Source of the DNA: Valencia hispanica | Lineage: Eukaryota; Chordata; Actinopteri; Cyprinodontiformes; Valenciidae | Assembly (NCBI GenBank): GCA_963556495.2 | Contig: OY747707.1 | Coordinates: 7,437,001-7,501,000, forward strand | Direction: 5' to 3' | DNA: 64,000 nt | Shown here: positions 10,631 to 21,150 of the stretch, piece by piece | Position numbering within the stretch: position 1 is the first letter of the stretch | How the letters are laid out: every line of letters starts with the position of its first letter | Program-made: the position numbers and the translations under genes | Notes under the pieces: model-generated | Databases searched by the model: none | What the model was told of the DNA's origin: nothing | What the model saw: the letters and a program-made list of their open reading frames with translations, nothing else

Positions 10631-11824
10631 TATTCCAAATTTCTGAGAAATCTTTTTTAGTCATTATAATTCATTATTATTAAAATACAGAAAAAGATAT
10701 ATGATAGACGAGTTTCCCCTTTTTCAAATCCAACTATTGTAGTTCTACAAGTTAACTTTTCCACGATGCATCTGTACATCTAAGATGCGTTACAATTGCA
10801 CCTTTAAAGTTTGACTGCTTACAAATATACTATACATCAGAAGGTTAACAGGCTAAAGATTATTATGGTGATTTTTAATTTCCTTTTTCTTATGTGAAGC
10901 AGCATCACTGGGACAGACAGCACATATAGAGAAAAAAAGCTCCTAAGAGTAGTTGAGTGTAATTTACATAAACACCATTCTGTATAGTGGTGGATAAAAC
11001 AAATAGCCCAGTAGGAACTAAGAGTTATGGACAAAGAAGGGAGAGTAAAGTTCAGGAAAACATTATGGAAACATGTGTCAGGGGTGAATTGATGAGGCAA
11101 TTGAATCAAAAGATCATTATTTATTATTTCCACTTGTTCAATTTTCTTTTTAAGTTTTGAATGTCCAGCACCCCCCAATTATTTTCCTTCTCTTTGCCTC
11201 CTCTAGTTGGGTAAAAGGAAGGAGTTATTTAGCCCGAGATGAAAGGCTGAGGTAAGACCAGGGATACTTCAGAGGGTTTGCCATGTGATGCGCTGTTTGA
11301 AGCGCATGCAGACAGACCATTTCAAAGACATCTGGATACCGAATGGCCAGTGGCACAGAGTTGCCATGGCAGCCATGTGGAGCACTAACCTCCACTCTAT
11401 CCAAGCAAGCTCTGGCTGGATTATAATTGAATAAAACAACAACAACAAAACAATTTCAATGTTGTACAGGAAAGGATTATGCAATTTAAGCACAAACTTT
11501 CCTACTACCTTTTGGATAACCTAATTAGACAAAATAAGATTAAACAAAAAGGAAATGATGATGATTTTGTGCAAGATTTAAATTATTTTAGGCACATAGT
11601 AAACATGAGTCCTCGATTGCATGCTGAAAAGCTTTGGAAAAGAATCAGAAGCAAATATGAAGATTTATTGCTGTCTTTTATCCGTCTTAAAATCTTCCTT
11701 GGTAATGCCGCTTTGACAAAATGTCCAACTCACCCCCGATACTAAAGATACCATATCTGACTGATTATCGCCCTGACAATAACGCATCAGTTAGTCCTCT
11801 GAGACTCCTATCCATTTTTAATTT
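10631..11824. other. Spacer with no recognised feature
   Basis: AT-rich. Open frames at 10837-11178 (minus) and 11479-11745 (plus) have no recognisable domain. No repeat family identified. Confidence 0.4.
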
Positions 11825-12750
11825 AGTTTAATTTTTTGAATGATGAAGTGCTTTAAAAACATCCAAATAAGGAAAACAAAGCGCATAGTAAATTTGTAAC
11901 AGCACCCAAAAAGATAACAGAAAAAAAGCTAAAAAACATGAAAAGCCTTTCTGAATGATTGTGTCTTCAATTGCTTTTTGAAAAGGATCTGTGATAGCAA
12001 AGACATCCAAAAAAAGGTTGGTTCCAGAGTGTGGGTGTCACCACCAAAAAGACCTGGTCAACCCCAGCCTTTAAGCTTTAATTCAATTCAGTTTATTTAT
12101 ATAGCACAAGATCACAACACGTCATCTCAAGGCACTTTACAAGAAAAGTAATTTCAATTTAATCATTCATACATTCCAATGAGTTTAAAAGTTTTCTATC
12201 CAAGGAAACCCAGCGGATTGCATCGAGTCATTGACTTGCAGCATTCATTCCTCCTGGATGAACATGTAGCAACAGTAGAATCGCCTGGGTTGAGTTGTTA
12301 ACTTCACAGCGATTCTTCATACTGAGAAAGCATGTAGCGATAATGGAGAGCCTTTCAGAACCTTTCTCAGTACGAGCAGTCATCTGCCACGACCGACTGG
12401 GGGGTTTGAGAATGCAGAGCAGATACACAAAAAAGAAAATCCTTGGTCCTTGGAACATCCAAAAAAAGCTGACTGAATGATCTCAAGGACCTGTCACACA
12501 CAAACACTTAGAATTTCAGATAAATAAGGAGGTCCAAGTCTGTTAGACGAACAGCAAGCCAGTTTAAAGAATATAAAACTAGGGTAATGTATCTTAAGAT
12601 ATGTTAGTTAAAAGATGGGCAGCTGCATTTTGGACAAGTTGAAGGCGATCTAAGCTCGACTGGTAGACACCGACATAGAGAGCATTACAATAGTCTACTC
12701 TGAAGCTAATTAAAGCATAAAGATTATGAACAGAATTGATGACAAAGGGC
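11825..12750 (-). mobile_element. L2-clade LINE fragment, second subfamily, interrupted
   Basis: The piece at 12500-12750 reads on the minus strand RVDYCNALYVGVYQSSLDRL and QLVQNAAAHLLT, the thumb region of an L2-type ORF2. The piece at 11825-12060 reads TPTLWNQ and later KAIEDTIIQKGF, the usual end of such an ORF, followed by 3' UTR. The two pieces are in the correct order for one element and are separated by a different insertion at 12065-12490. Confidence 0.65.
12065..12490 (-). mobile_element. 3' end of an L2-type retroelement with (GAATT) tail
   Basis: On the minus strand this ends AAGTGCCTTGAGATGACG, then GCTATATAAATAAACTG and a GAATTGAATT tail at 12075. The remainder, including TCCTGGATGAACATGTAGC and CTGCCACGACCGACTGGGG as written on the plus strand, is a widespread fish repeat. 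The same 3' end reappears at 63885-64000. It lies between two pieces of another L2, which suggests a nested insertion. Confidence 0.7.
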
Positions 12751-12764
12751 AACCTTAGCTGACT

Positions 12765-13140
12765 CCAATGCTCACTAAACTAATCCAGCGTACTGCCAAA
12801 AATGTGGACCAAGCTCTGACTCCGGTCATACAGGGACCTAACAGCTCACATCAGGGGGCCAGGTACCCCATACTTCTGAAGTACCACAGGACTCTCCGAG
12901 GGACTCCTTCTCCATGTCCACAAAACACATAAACTGGTTGGGTCCCAAACACTCTCATGCACCCTCCGGGACCCTGCTGAAGGTGTAGAGCTGGTCCGGT
13001 GTTTCACGGCCAAGATGAAAACCCCTTGAATCCGAGGCTTGACCGAATGGTAGACCCTCCTCTTCGGAATCCTAGAACAAACCTTACCGGGGATGCTCAG
13101 GAGTGTGATCCTACTGTTGTGGGAACACACACTGAGGTCT
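12765..13140 (-). pseudogene. Rex3-type (RTE) reverse transcriptase fragment
   Basis: On the minus strand the order is ITLLSIPGKVCSRIPKRRV (RT block 1), then sequence equivalent to the 'QCGFRPG…TLDQLYTL' region, then YGVPGPL at 12850, the stretch after the AFD motif in Rex3. Between these the frame slips (LCVLWTWRRS instead of the expected FVDLEKAFD-type reading), so the gene is broken. It is a separate insertion from the Rex3 3' end at 14629-15226, because the two lie in the wrong order to be one element. Confidence 0.75.
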
Positions 13141-13146
13141 CTCTTT

Positions 13147-13766
13147 TTAAATACCCACTCCAATGAAATTGTGTTTTTCCTGTTGTTAACATGTTCTTGT
13201 GGCATTTTTCTGATGCCAGAGGACATATCTTAAGAAAATTAAGTTCAAAATTCCATTTCTGAGTATTCTGCTTTCAAATCGCTGTGAATCAGTAGCAGAT
13301 GCTAAAAGGCTGTCTAAAACAGACTGTGTTTGAAAAATAGCAACCACACTGGGCGGGCTACAAGCTCCTGCTCCGCTCTGTCCCGCCCACTCAGGTTTTG
13401 AGGGGTAGAGAAGACGATGGCGGATTAACACCTGTGTGCTGTAGTGGCTGGATAGCTCCAATATTGCTCAGCATTTTTGTTGCACTGGTAATGCTAGCTT
13501 GAGGGTGTGAGGGGCTGTAAACTAGCAGGAGAATTAGCGTAAACGGAGAGCTCTCAGCAACTGGGAGAGGGAGGGGTCCTTCGCGCCAACAGTTCTGGCC
13601 ACAACAAAGAGCCGAATTGCTAATGAGCGACTGCCGCTCTTCTGAAGCTATGTCCTAGAAAACGGCACAGGTTTTGTGATTTTGGCTAAAAATGGCATAA
13701 TCATAATTTAAAGACCACCAAGAACACTTTAAAATAGCTCAAAAGATGATCGAAGTGGGTCTTTAA
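13147..13766. mobile_element. TTAA-target MITE, second family
   Basis: TTAA lies at 13147-13150 and 13763-13766. The termini are inverted: the left reads TTAAATACCCACTCCAATGA, and the right reverse-complemented reads TTAAAGACCCACTTCGATCA. The body is about 620 bp with no transposase. It contains a GC-rich, CCAAT- and ATG-bearing segment near 13350-13600. Internal sequence differs from the MITE at 1882-2551, so this is another family using the same target. Kolobok/T2-like by the same reasoning. Confidence 0.8.
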
Positions 13767-14423
13767 ATAGATCCCCCCATAATGGTATAATTAAAGGTAC
13801 TTAATATAATGGCGTTTTCCAAGGTAAGGATTGCAAACCTCAGGCTTCTTCTTTTACATTGGTGTCCTAAGCTGACTGAGGCATGTCACCCCATAGTGCA
13901 TGCTGGGACTGGGGCACATTCTAGTTGATTGACAACTTGCTCTTGTGGATACGCAAATCTATTGATTAACCCTCTAGGCTCACATAAACCATTCACTTTC
14001 ATGTAGAGGCCAGTGGAGGGACTTAGGGGAAATATAAATTATGAAAGTTTACCTACTTTATATCAGAACAGGGTCAGATAGCCCTTTTAATAAAATGTAA
14101 ACCAGATACCCCAGCTTTAATCTATTCATTCTGCTTCAGCTACAAAGGCCTGTCTTAACAGACAACAATGCCATAAGTCATCAAGGTCACATCATAAGGG
14201 AATTGCTCCCTGATGCTGTGGTACCTCCACTTCAATGGCCCAAATTTGGACATATCTAAATCTCATTGAAAGATTGAGTGAACATGTAGAATCTCAATGA
14301 ATTCCTCAACTTTGATCACAACACACAACATCCACACTTCAGTACATTAGTTGGCTGTATTTTACATGATCCTTTTCATTTTATAATAATTAGACCTATG
14401 GGAATAACTAGACCCATGTAAAA
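13767..14423. other. Spacer, possibly an older TTAA element
   Basis: A TTAAAGGTAC at about 13792 and, near 14090, a sequence whose reverse complement is TTAAAAGGGCTA could be remnants of another TTAA-flanked MITE. The termini match only over 7-8 bases, so I leave it unassigned. Nothing coding seen. Confidence 0.3.
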
Positions 14424-14615
14424 CTGCTGAAGCGATCAGGAAAGCCCTCTTTCATAGTCTTACCGAATTCTGATCACTTCAATTAGAGAAATGTTCCTTG
14501 ATTTCAAAACTTTGATAGAAGTGAGGCACTCATAATTTCAGTCTGCAGTGTGGCAGCAGAGTGCAGATTCAGCCTCCATTTTGCAAAAGTGGGAATGCAG
14601 TTCAGCTCCATGCAG

Positions 14616-15239
14616 AGAGTTCTGGCCCATCCATCCATCCATCCATCCATTTTCTTCCGCTTGTCCGGGGATGGGTCGCGGGGGCAGCAGCCTAAGCAAA
14701 GAGACCCAGACTTCCCTCTCCCCAGCCACTTGTTCCAGCTCCTCGGGAGGAACCCCAAGGCGCTCCCAGGCCAGCCGAGAAACATAGTCCCTCCAGCGTA
14801 TCCTGGGCCTTCCCCTGGGCCTCCTCCCGGTGAGACGTGCCTGAAACACCTCACCAGGGAGGCGTCCAGGAGGCATCCTGACCAGATGCCAGAGCCACCT
14901 CAACTGACTCCTCTCGATGTGGAGAAGCAGCGGCTCTACTCTGAGCCCCCTCCGGATGACTGAGTTTCTCACCCTATCTCTTAGGGAGAGCCCAGACACT
15001 CTGCGGAGGAAACTCATTTCAGCCGCTTGTATCCGTGATCTCGTTCTTTCGGTCACAATCCAGAGTTTGTGACCATAGATGAGGGTAGGAACGTAGATAC
15101 ACCGGTAAACCTTTCGGCTCAGCTCTCTCTTCACCACGACAGACCGGTAAAGCGCCCGCCTAACTGCAGATGCCCCACCAATCCGTCTATCGATCTCCCG
15201 CTCCATTTTTCCCTCATTCGTGAACAAGAGTTCTGGCCC
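14616..15239 (-). mobile_element. Rex3: Rex3 LINE, 5'-truncated, with 13-bp target duplication
   Basis: The minus-strand 3' end carries the (GATG)n tail characteristic of Rex3, visible here as (ATCC)n from 14629. The insertion is framed by identical 13-mers AGAGTTCTGGCCC at 14616-14628 and 15227-15239. The element itself is 14629-15226, about 600 bp, the common outcome of incomplete target-primed reverse transcription. It sits inside hAT copy B and is therefore younger than that copy. Confidence 0.93.
14645..15226 (-). pseudogene. Rex3 ORF2 C-terminal region
   Basis: About 190 uninterrupted codons on the minus strand encode the RTE ORF2 region downstream of the polymerase core. Stretches in order: ALYRSVVVKRELSRK, YVPTLIYGHKLW, RIQAAEMSFLRRVSGLSLRD, QLRWLWHLVRMPPGRLPGEV, RPRIRWRDYVSRLAWERLG, PPEELEQVAGEREVW and LLRLLPPRP. 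The reading runs into the (GATG)n tail. Endonuclease and polymerase domains are absent because of 5' truncation, so it is a dead copy, but the lack of stops suggests a fairly young insertion. The 234-codon frame extends on both sides into flanking sequence. Confidence 0.92.
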
Positions 15240-15379
15240 CAACGGGTTAAATGTTCATAATTAATACAAGTAGCCTATTAATCTGCGCAATGTGTGATGG
15301 CACGATGTGGATTCTTTTTAGTTTGTTCAGACTAAATGTTAATTGAATATGTCATTATCATCGTTTCAAAAGTTGACAA

Positions 15380-15593
15380 CAAACTAGAAAAGCACTCCAA
15401 GAGCACAGACCTCCGCCAAGGCAGCTCAGTCCCCCAAAATCGAATTACTTGTTCCTGGTCTCACTGCAGACATTTCCTGAAAATTTAATCAAAATCAGTC
15501 AATAACTTTTTAAGTTATGCTGGTAACTAACAGACAAACACACAAATAAATCCTGGCTAAAACATAACCTCCTTGGTGGAGGTAAAAATTCTA
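15380..15593 (+). mobile_element. Short element with ACCTCC…GGAGGT inverted ends
   Basis: Begins near GAGCACAGACCTCCGCCAAGG and ends AACCTCCTTGGTGGAGGTAA. The two ends are inverted repeats (ACCTCCGCCAAGG against CCTTGGTGGAGGT). The middle shares CCTGGTCTCACTGCAGACAT and TTTTTAAGTTATGCTGGTAA with the family members at 6300-6530 and 22389-22775. At about 200 bp it is the most complete short form here. It interrupts hAT copy B just upstream of that element's 3' terminus. Confidence 0.7.
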
Positions 15594-15613
15594 GCGCAAC
15601 CTCTGGTGCAGTA

Positions 15614-17299
15614 AGATTAACATCCAATTAAAGAAAAAAAAAACAGTTTTCTTGTTATGAAAGAAAACTGGGCACTGAATGCAGCCAGGTTAGGCTAAAA
15701 ATCCTTATGACAGCACATGAAAAAGATGCTAAACATTGATCAAGAAATGCCACAAGAACTCAAAACATCCAACTCTACAAAAAGGTGCACCTCACCTGTT
15801 ACTGAGAAAACCTGACATACATTTAATCTCTTATCTCTGCACGAAATTCCACTCACACGATCCAGAACAGTTGTTGCTCATGTACTTCTAAAGTTGCCAG
15901 TCTAAAAAATCAAAAACTTTAGGGGGGGCTGTATACAATGGAACTATGTAGAGACATCTTTACGTCAAGCACTGACTTTGTTCCAAGGAGACCTTGCTCC
16001 TGAAATGATAATTAACTATCATTCTCCCCCAACTCCAGAATATTGCTCAGGTACGTCCTTATACATTAAGGAAAAAAAGGGAGCTTGTCCCTTTAGCATG
16101 GGAAGACCTATGAAGCAGAAAGAAACAAACAACATGACAACATGAAAAAAATAATAACATGATGAACACAAGTACAACATTATGAACAGGAAAAGATCAC
16201 AAGGATGAATAGAGCCGTGAGGAGCTGAACATATTCCAAGATTCAATCAGCCATGGGCAGCTCTTCACCGGGTGTAGCAGCATTGCCCCCTGGTCATAAA
16301 AAAAAGGTGGATGAGGAGAGATCAAGAGGGGTAAATAAAGTAAAATAGAAGCTGGGAAATACACAGAGTTCAAGAAAAAAAGTGCCTGAAGCTAAAAACA
16401 ATCACATGAGCTCTGTTCCAGCGAGGTCCACATATAAGGTCAGGGCTTTCATTCTGGCCTTTCATTTTGGAAGGAAAAACAAAGACCACCTACTATGACT
16501 GTTTGCTGTTGGAGATATTAGTTTTGTTCTGGAGTTACTTTTTTTCTATCTTTTTGTTTGTTTCCCAGATAGAAACATCTTGGCAGGAAACTCTGACACA
16601 GGGAGGAGGAAGCATTGGAGTATTAACAGGAACCATAAAATCGTTTCTTGTTACAGCGTCGGAGCTTTATAAACGGTCTTTCACTTCAATGATTCTAATC
16701 CAGAATAGGAATTAAAAACAAAGTGCAGCAAACCAGAAGAACATGGTCATCACCTTTAGAATTAACAGCATACAACTCTTGCAAAAATATAAACAACAAA
16801 AATGTATATGTTAAGCTTCAGCCATCAGACATTCTTATGTCTGACTTAAACATGGTTTCACTCAGACATGTAGGAATGACGACAGGAGAAAGGAACATTT
16901 ATGGAGCTTTGTAGATTTCAGATTATTCTGATTGTGATATGATGCATTGGCTGGCAAACATCTGTTGCCTTAATTTCCAAGCTTCTGAATAAATGTCCTT
17001 TCTATGACATGTAAATATGATATTTAAAATGCCCAATCAAGGCATTTTTAAGTAGTGTCGCCGACTAAACTCAACTCCAGATACCTGATCTGGTTTAGTG
17101 CCTGATTAGAGCTCGCTCCATGGAGGATTAAAAATATTTTTTCTTGGGGTGGAGCCTAGACCAAGCAAGTTGCTCTGTTCTGCATTGGAAGCATGGTGGT
17201 GCCAAATGTGCAGGATCCTTGTGTGGAGAGAGATGTTAGAAGCAAAAGACGCTCTTTGGATTGTCTCCAGCTGGTCCATACAAATGTAGATTTCCGACA
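15614..17299. other. Spacer with no recognised feature
   Basis: Unique-looking AT-rich DNA. Open frames at 16019-16246, 16467-16715 and 16723-16914 show no domains. Confidence 0.4.
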
Positions 17300-17592
17300 T
17301 CATAAATCTATTTGTTACCACAAGGACTCTGAAGCCTACAGATCAGGGACTGTTGTCCGTTCCAAAATCCAAACTCAAAACTAAATGAGACAGAGCTTTC
17401 TCAGTCATAGTACCCACACTCTGGAACACTCTGCCTATTCATTTGGATTCCAACTAGCTCTTCAGGAAAGAGCTAAAGACTTATTTTTTTAAACTGACTG
17501 ATCATTAGTACTTTGTATTGTTTTAACCCGTTTTGATCTTTGCATACTTCTTCTTTGTTCAGCACCTTGAAAGGTGCTATATAAATAAAGTT
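17300..17592 (+). mobile_element. L2-type LINE 3' end
   Basis: The reading GDRAFSVIVPTLWNTLP-like (here ETELSQS/HTLWNTLPIHLD in broken frames), then ELKTYFF, is the end of an L2-type ORF2. It is followed by a short 3' UTR ending CAGCACCTTGAAAGGTGC, then TATATAAATAAAGTTGAC. GCACCTT…AAGGTGC forms a small hairpin near 17561-17578. Upstream parts are lost. Confidence 0.7.
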
Positions 17593-19396
17593 GACATATT
17601 ATTAACATATATTAGAATTATAACTTGGAAGTCCATTTGAAAACTTTTCAGCCATTTCAAAAAGCCACAGCTAAAGTTCTGATAAATTCACTTCCATTTT
17701 CAAATAAAACTCCTTGTCCTCCCAAAGACCTAACATTTTCCTATAAAGTCAAAATATGACCAGGATTTTTTTTTTCCTATGTATGTGTGGGGATGTGGAA
17801 GTGGTTCTGGCAGCTAAGTAACAAACGTACAAGCAACTCAAAAACAGCGAGGGCCTAACAAGGGAAGTACAGCCACACTTTGCAAGTGTGAGCCCAGTAT
17901 TTGTAGCTGGAGGAGATTTGAGTTGATGAGCAGGTGGGACTTGACAGCTGCACACCTGGAGCCGCTTCTGGTATGAGACAGGAAGGGAGAGCCAGAGAGA
18001 GAAAGCCAAGCTTATGAGAAATGTATTAGGGAGGGACAAAGATGCGTTTTAGCCTTAAACCGATGGTCTACGGTGTTTCTGTCAGTAAACTTGCATCCAG
18101 AACTGCAGTTTAAATCCCTTAAAGTTATAGCAATAATGAATGAAAAATATGAAATTGTGGCACAATCATAAAGGATTTCTCACCTTTCAGCCCCTCAGGA
18201 CTAGATTAATGGGAAAAACTGTGTAATTCAAACAGGGAGCCACATTATCTATGCTGTTTAATGTTTGGAAAATTAAAGTTTTACAAGAAATTGTCTGCAA
18301 AGATTGTTGAAAAGAAAACTTTTTTTAAATTTTGGTTTTGAAACCTTAAATTCTTGAAAGTGTTGGAATAAGTTGTTAAATAATAATGCAACAGAGACTC
18401 CTTTAGTATGTCAGTGCTTTCTTTCCATCAATAGGTTCTGCCAACTAATAAAAAGACAGCTTGATAGACTGAGTTGTTGTTTTGAGGCAGAAGAGTCCAC
18501 TCTGGCACACTGATCCTTAGGATGCAACTGAGTCCTTTTTTACAGGTTACAGCAGTCACAAAATCAATCGTATTAACCTGTTTGGAGTAAAAATCAACTG
18601 TGAGGGTAATAAGGGTCAATTTCCTGTTCGGAGGCTCTTTCGGAAAGAGACTCCATCCCACAGCCTCAAAGGACACTGTGTATCTGTCAGCTCAGTGGCC
18701 TCAGCACAAACACCAAAGAGGGAGGATGCAAATGCATAGATTGACCCAAGGTCAGTCAATCAAACTCTAGCAGCAGGAGTCTGGCCCTTAAGGGGCCCAC
18801 ACCATACCATTATATCAATCTGTCTGCCTTCAAAAGCAATTCCACAACATCAATAGCATGCATTGTGTGGACCAGACGTGGCCACAAGGGCCGATCGATC
18901 CTCATATATTCCTTCTGTGGATACCGTCTTTGTTTCTTGCAGGGGGTGAGGAGAGTATTTACCAGGTGTGGACTTTTCTTTGAGAGCAGGTCTAATTTAT
19001 TGGTAAGGCCAGTGAAAGCAAAGAAGGCCCTGACTTTGACACAGCTGACCACATGGAGATGTGCACGCATGGTGAATATCTGACTGCTAAATTAATACAT
19101 TCATAAGAAGCAGCAGGAGTTGAAGAAATACAGCGGCTTGGACATTTTCCTGGATGGATGGAAAATAGGAAATCTCAGTGTGCAGGAAATCTTTGTGGAA
19201 AATTCTAACTTGAGATGATATGTAGTTATTCATTGTTTATTAACTCGAGTAAAGCAATTATTGTTTTTATTGAATTCATATCTTTTCTCCAGCTATAGCT
19301 CTTGTGAATAATTTGTAATTTAACAGCCGGGGCTGTATCGAGGGACTCTAGTAGGTGTAGCTTCATAAAAAATTCAGTTCATTCGTGTTTTCTAAT
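17593..19396. other. Spacer; possible noncoding element at 18700-19080
   Basis: No repeat or exon recognised. The part at 18700-19080 is more GC-balanced and contains ATGCAAAT (18726-18733, an octamer/POU-type site) and the palindrome TGACC-CAA-GGTCA near 18742-18754. These are motif sightings only. Confidence 0.3.
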
Positions 19397-20620
19397 TACA
19401 CAGATCAGACAAAGTATTATGACCACCAGCCAAGGGTGTTAGTCAGCTGCACACCTGCTTGCCGCCAGGATAGTGCTGACTTGTTGAAGCATGGGCTCTA
19501 CTAGACCCTTAGAAGGTGCCCTGAGGCCCAATTTCTTTTTTATCTGTTTCAAAATCAGTTTGAATATGTGTTTAGGATCATTGTCCTGCACAAATGACAA
19601 TGTTTAAAATTAAATGAAATTTTTTTGAGGCAGTCCTCTTTCTTTATTATTGACACTTTGTGCAATGTGCCAGTACCACTGGCAGGGAAACAGCCCCACA
19701 GTCAACAGTGTTGTAGTCAAGTCACGATCTCTCAAGTCCACGTCACACTTATGTTCTTAGTGTTTGAGTCCCAGTGCAAGTCCAAGTCACGTAGGACTAG
19801 TCCAATTCAAGTCGCTAGGTCTTACAGGTCAAGTCAATGTCCTAGAAAAGAAGCTTCCACTCAAAGTCAAGGCATTATCACCTGAAAGAGTAGATTTTAG
19901 GACTAGAATAATTGCAGTCATGTGGTTTACTTTATTTTTTTAATATACTAAATGCCCCCATGCTGTCACACAGTAGCATGTGCAAAATAATAAAACATGC
20001 TTAAAATAAATCTAAAAACAATAAATGATCAACATTTCATCGGAACACTTACAAAGGCTTTGGAAAGTTATTACATTTGTCCAGTAATCTGACCTAATTG
20101 ATCAGTAATCTAATGCTAACATTAGCATCGACTACATGCTAATTCCAACAATAGCAATTTCACATATTGGAGTCCAAGTCCAAGTGCAAATCAGTGACGT
20201 ACTGCTCAAGTCATGTCACAAGACCCATAAGCATGACTCAAGTCAGGACTTAAGTCCAAGTCCAGGACTCGAGTACTCCATCCCAGACACCAGGATGCTG
20301 TTACCACTCTTGACCCACAATTCACTGTGTTAGGTTTGAATGTCTGACTTTGACTCCTCCAAAAATGTGTCATTGTTGCCAAAAAACGTAACAATTATCT
20401 CCTCTCATCATAAAACCTTCCTCCACAGGGCATTAGGATTGTTCATGAGGGCAGCTGCAGATTTTAGTCCAACAAAAAGGTGTTCGTTTTGGAACAGGTT
20501 TGGAGCTTCTTTCATTGTCTGACCCTGTAAAACTGGCTTCACAAGTGACACTGACACTGGTGTTCATGTGCACTTTCCAGTTTCTAGTGGACCTTTGCCT
20601 TGGCCTGGCTTGTTCCTGAA
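19397..20620 (-). pseudogene. Tc1-like transposase fossil, split by an AAGTC-rich element
   Basis: The left end has TA at 19397-19398 followed by ACACAGATCAGAC…TATTATGACCACC, a known style of Tc1 terminus. On the minus strand, reading from about 20620 down, pieces are VSLVKPVLQGQTMKEAPNLF, ALMNNPNALWRKVL, EEIIVTFFGNND, then after the interruption WGCFPASGTGTLHKV and DNDPKHIFKLILKQIKKKLG. DNDPKH near 19570-19590 holds the second catalytic Asp. The first acidic position reads Glu-Glu (EEII) where DET is usual. Multiple stops and frameshifts make it an old pseudogene. The other terminal repeat was not found. Confidence 0.75.
19705..20285. mobile_element. AAGTC-rich nonautonomous DNA transposon
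   Basis: Both end regions are dense in CAAGTC/GACTTG words. The left starts GTGTTGTAGTCAAGTCACG, and the right ends AGTCCAGGACTCGAGTACTC. The termini are imperfect inverted repeats (TGTAGTCAAGTC against GGAGTACTCGAGTC reversed). The centre is AT-rich and noncoding. It interrupts the Tc1 transposase so that coding sequence resumes on both sides. Superfamily not determined. Confidence 0.65.
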
Positions 20621-21150
20621 CATCCTAACCAATTTCCTGGGCAAACTAATGACAATAGTTTGTTTGATATCAACTTGGAGTTTCCTACTTACTTGAAATG
20701 GCTCTGAAAAATGTTCCCAACTTGTGTAAATCCTCAATTCTCCTTTTCAGATCTAGACTAAGCTCCTTAGACTTCTTGGTTGTTCTGAGTATTGGTCAGT
20801 TCAACTAGTGATGTCAAACAAAAAAGAAACTACCAGCTGTACTCAATCATAGTCAATGACCAGAACTTAAATGCTCAGGTCTTCTCAATGTAAAATACAT
20901 TCCATATCCTTCAATTTTATTCATTAAAGGATTTAGTTGAATCTGGTGATTCTTCTTCTGGGCTAAATAAAAAATCGATAATAAATCTAAACTTGTGCAC
21001 CCAATTAAAAAAAAAATCATTACAGTTTAATGTTGCATTATCAATTCATGCTAGAAAAATATTAGTTCAAATACATAATTAAAAGTGAAGAATGATCATG
21101 AAACCCATGCTTATGTTAGGGGGACGTAAACTTCTGACTAGAATCAGTTA
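20621..21150. mobile_element. Probable Tc1-type transposon end, decayed
   Basis: Ends GGGGGACGTAAACTTCTGACT near 21120-21140, which resembles the termini of Sleeping Beauty-like Tc1 elements (…GTCAGAAGTTTAC…). The preceding 450 bp is AT-rich, with no readable transposase. No partner terminus was located. Confidence 0.35.

Larger units (their letters stand above)
14424..15605 (+). mobile_element. hAT-like element, copy B, 5'-truncated and twice interrupted
   Basis: The start at about 14424 matches the middle of copy D (GAATTCTGATCACTTCAATTA; GAGAAATGTTCC). The 3' terminus is CTAGCGCAACCTCTG, i.e. CAGAGGTTGCGCTAG reversed, ending at 15605. A Rex3 LINE was inserted at 14629-15226 and a small inverted-repeat element at 15380-15593. 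Both interruptions are bounded because the flanking hAT sequence resumes as in the uninterrupted copies. Confidence 0.8.

Noticed and set aside
13792..14093. Possible third TTAA-flanked MITE
   Set aside because: Termini agree over only 7-8 bases (TTAAAGGTAC against TTAAAAGGGCTA reversed) and there is no second copy to support it.
12765..15226. One Rex3 element spanning RT fragment and C-terminal fragment
   Set aside because: On the minus strand the C-terminal part lies upstream of the RT part, the wrong order. The 14.6-kb copy has its own 13-bp target duplication.
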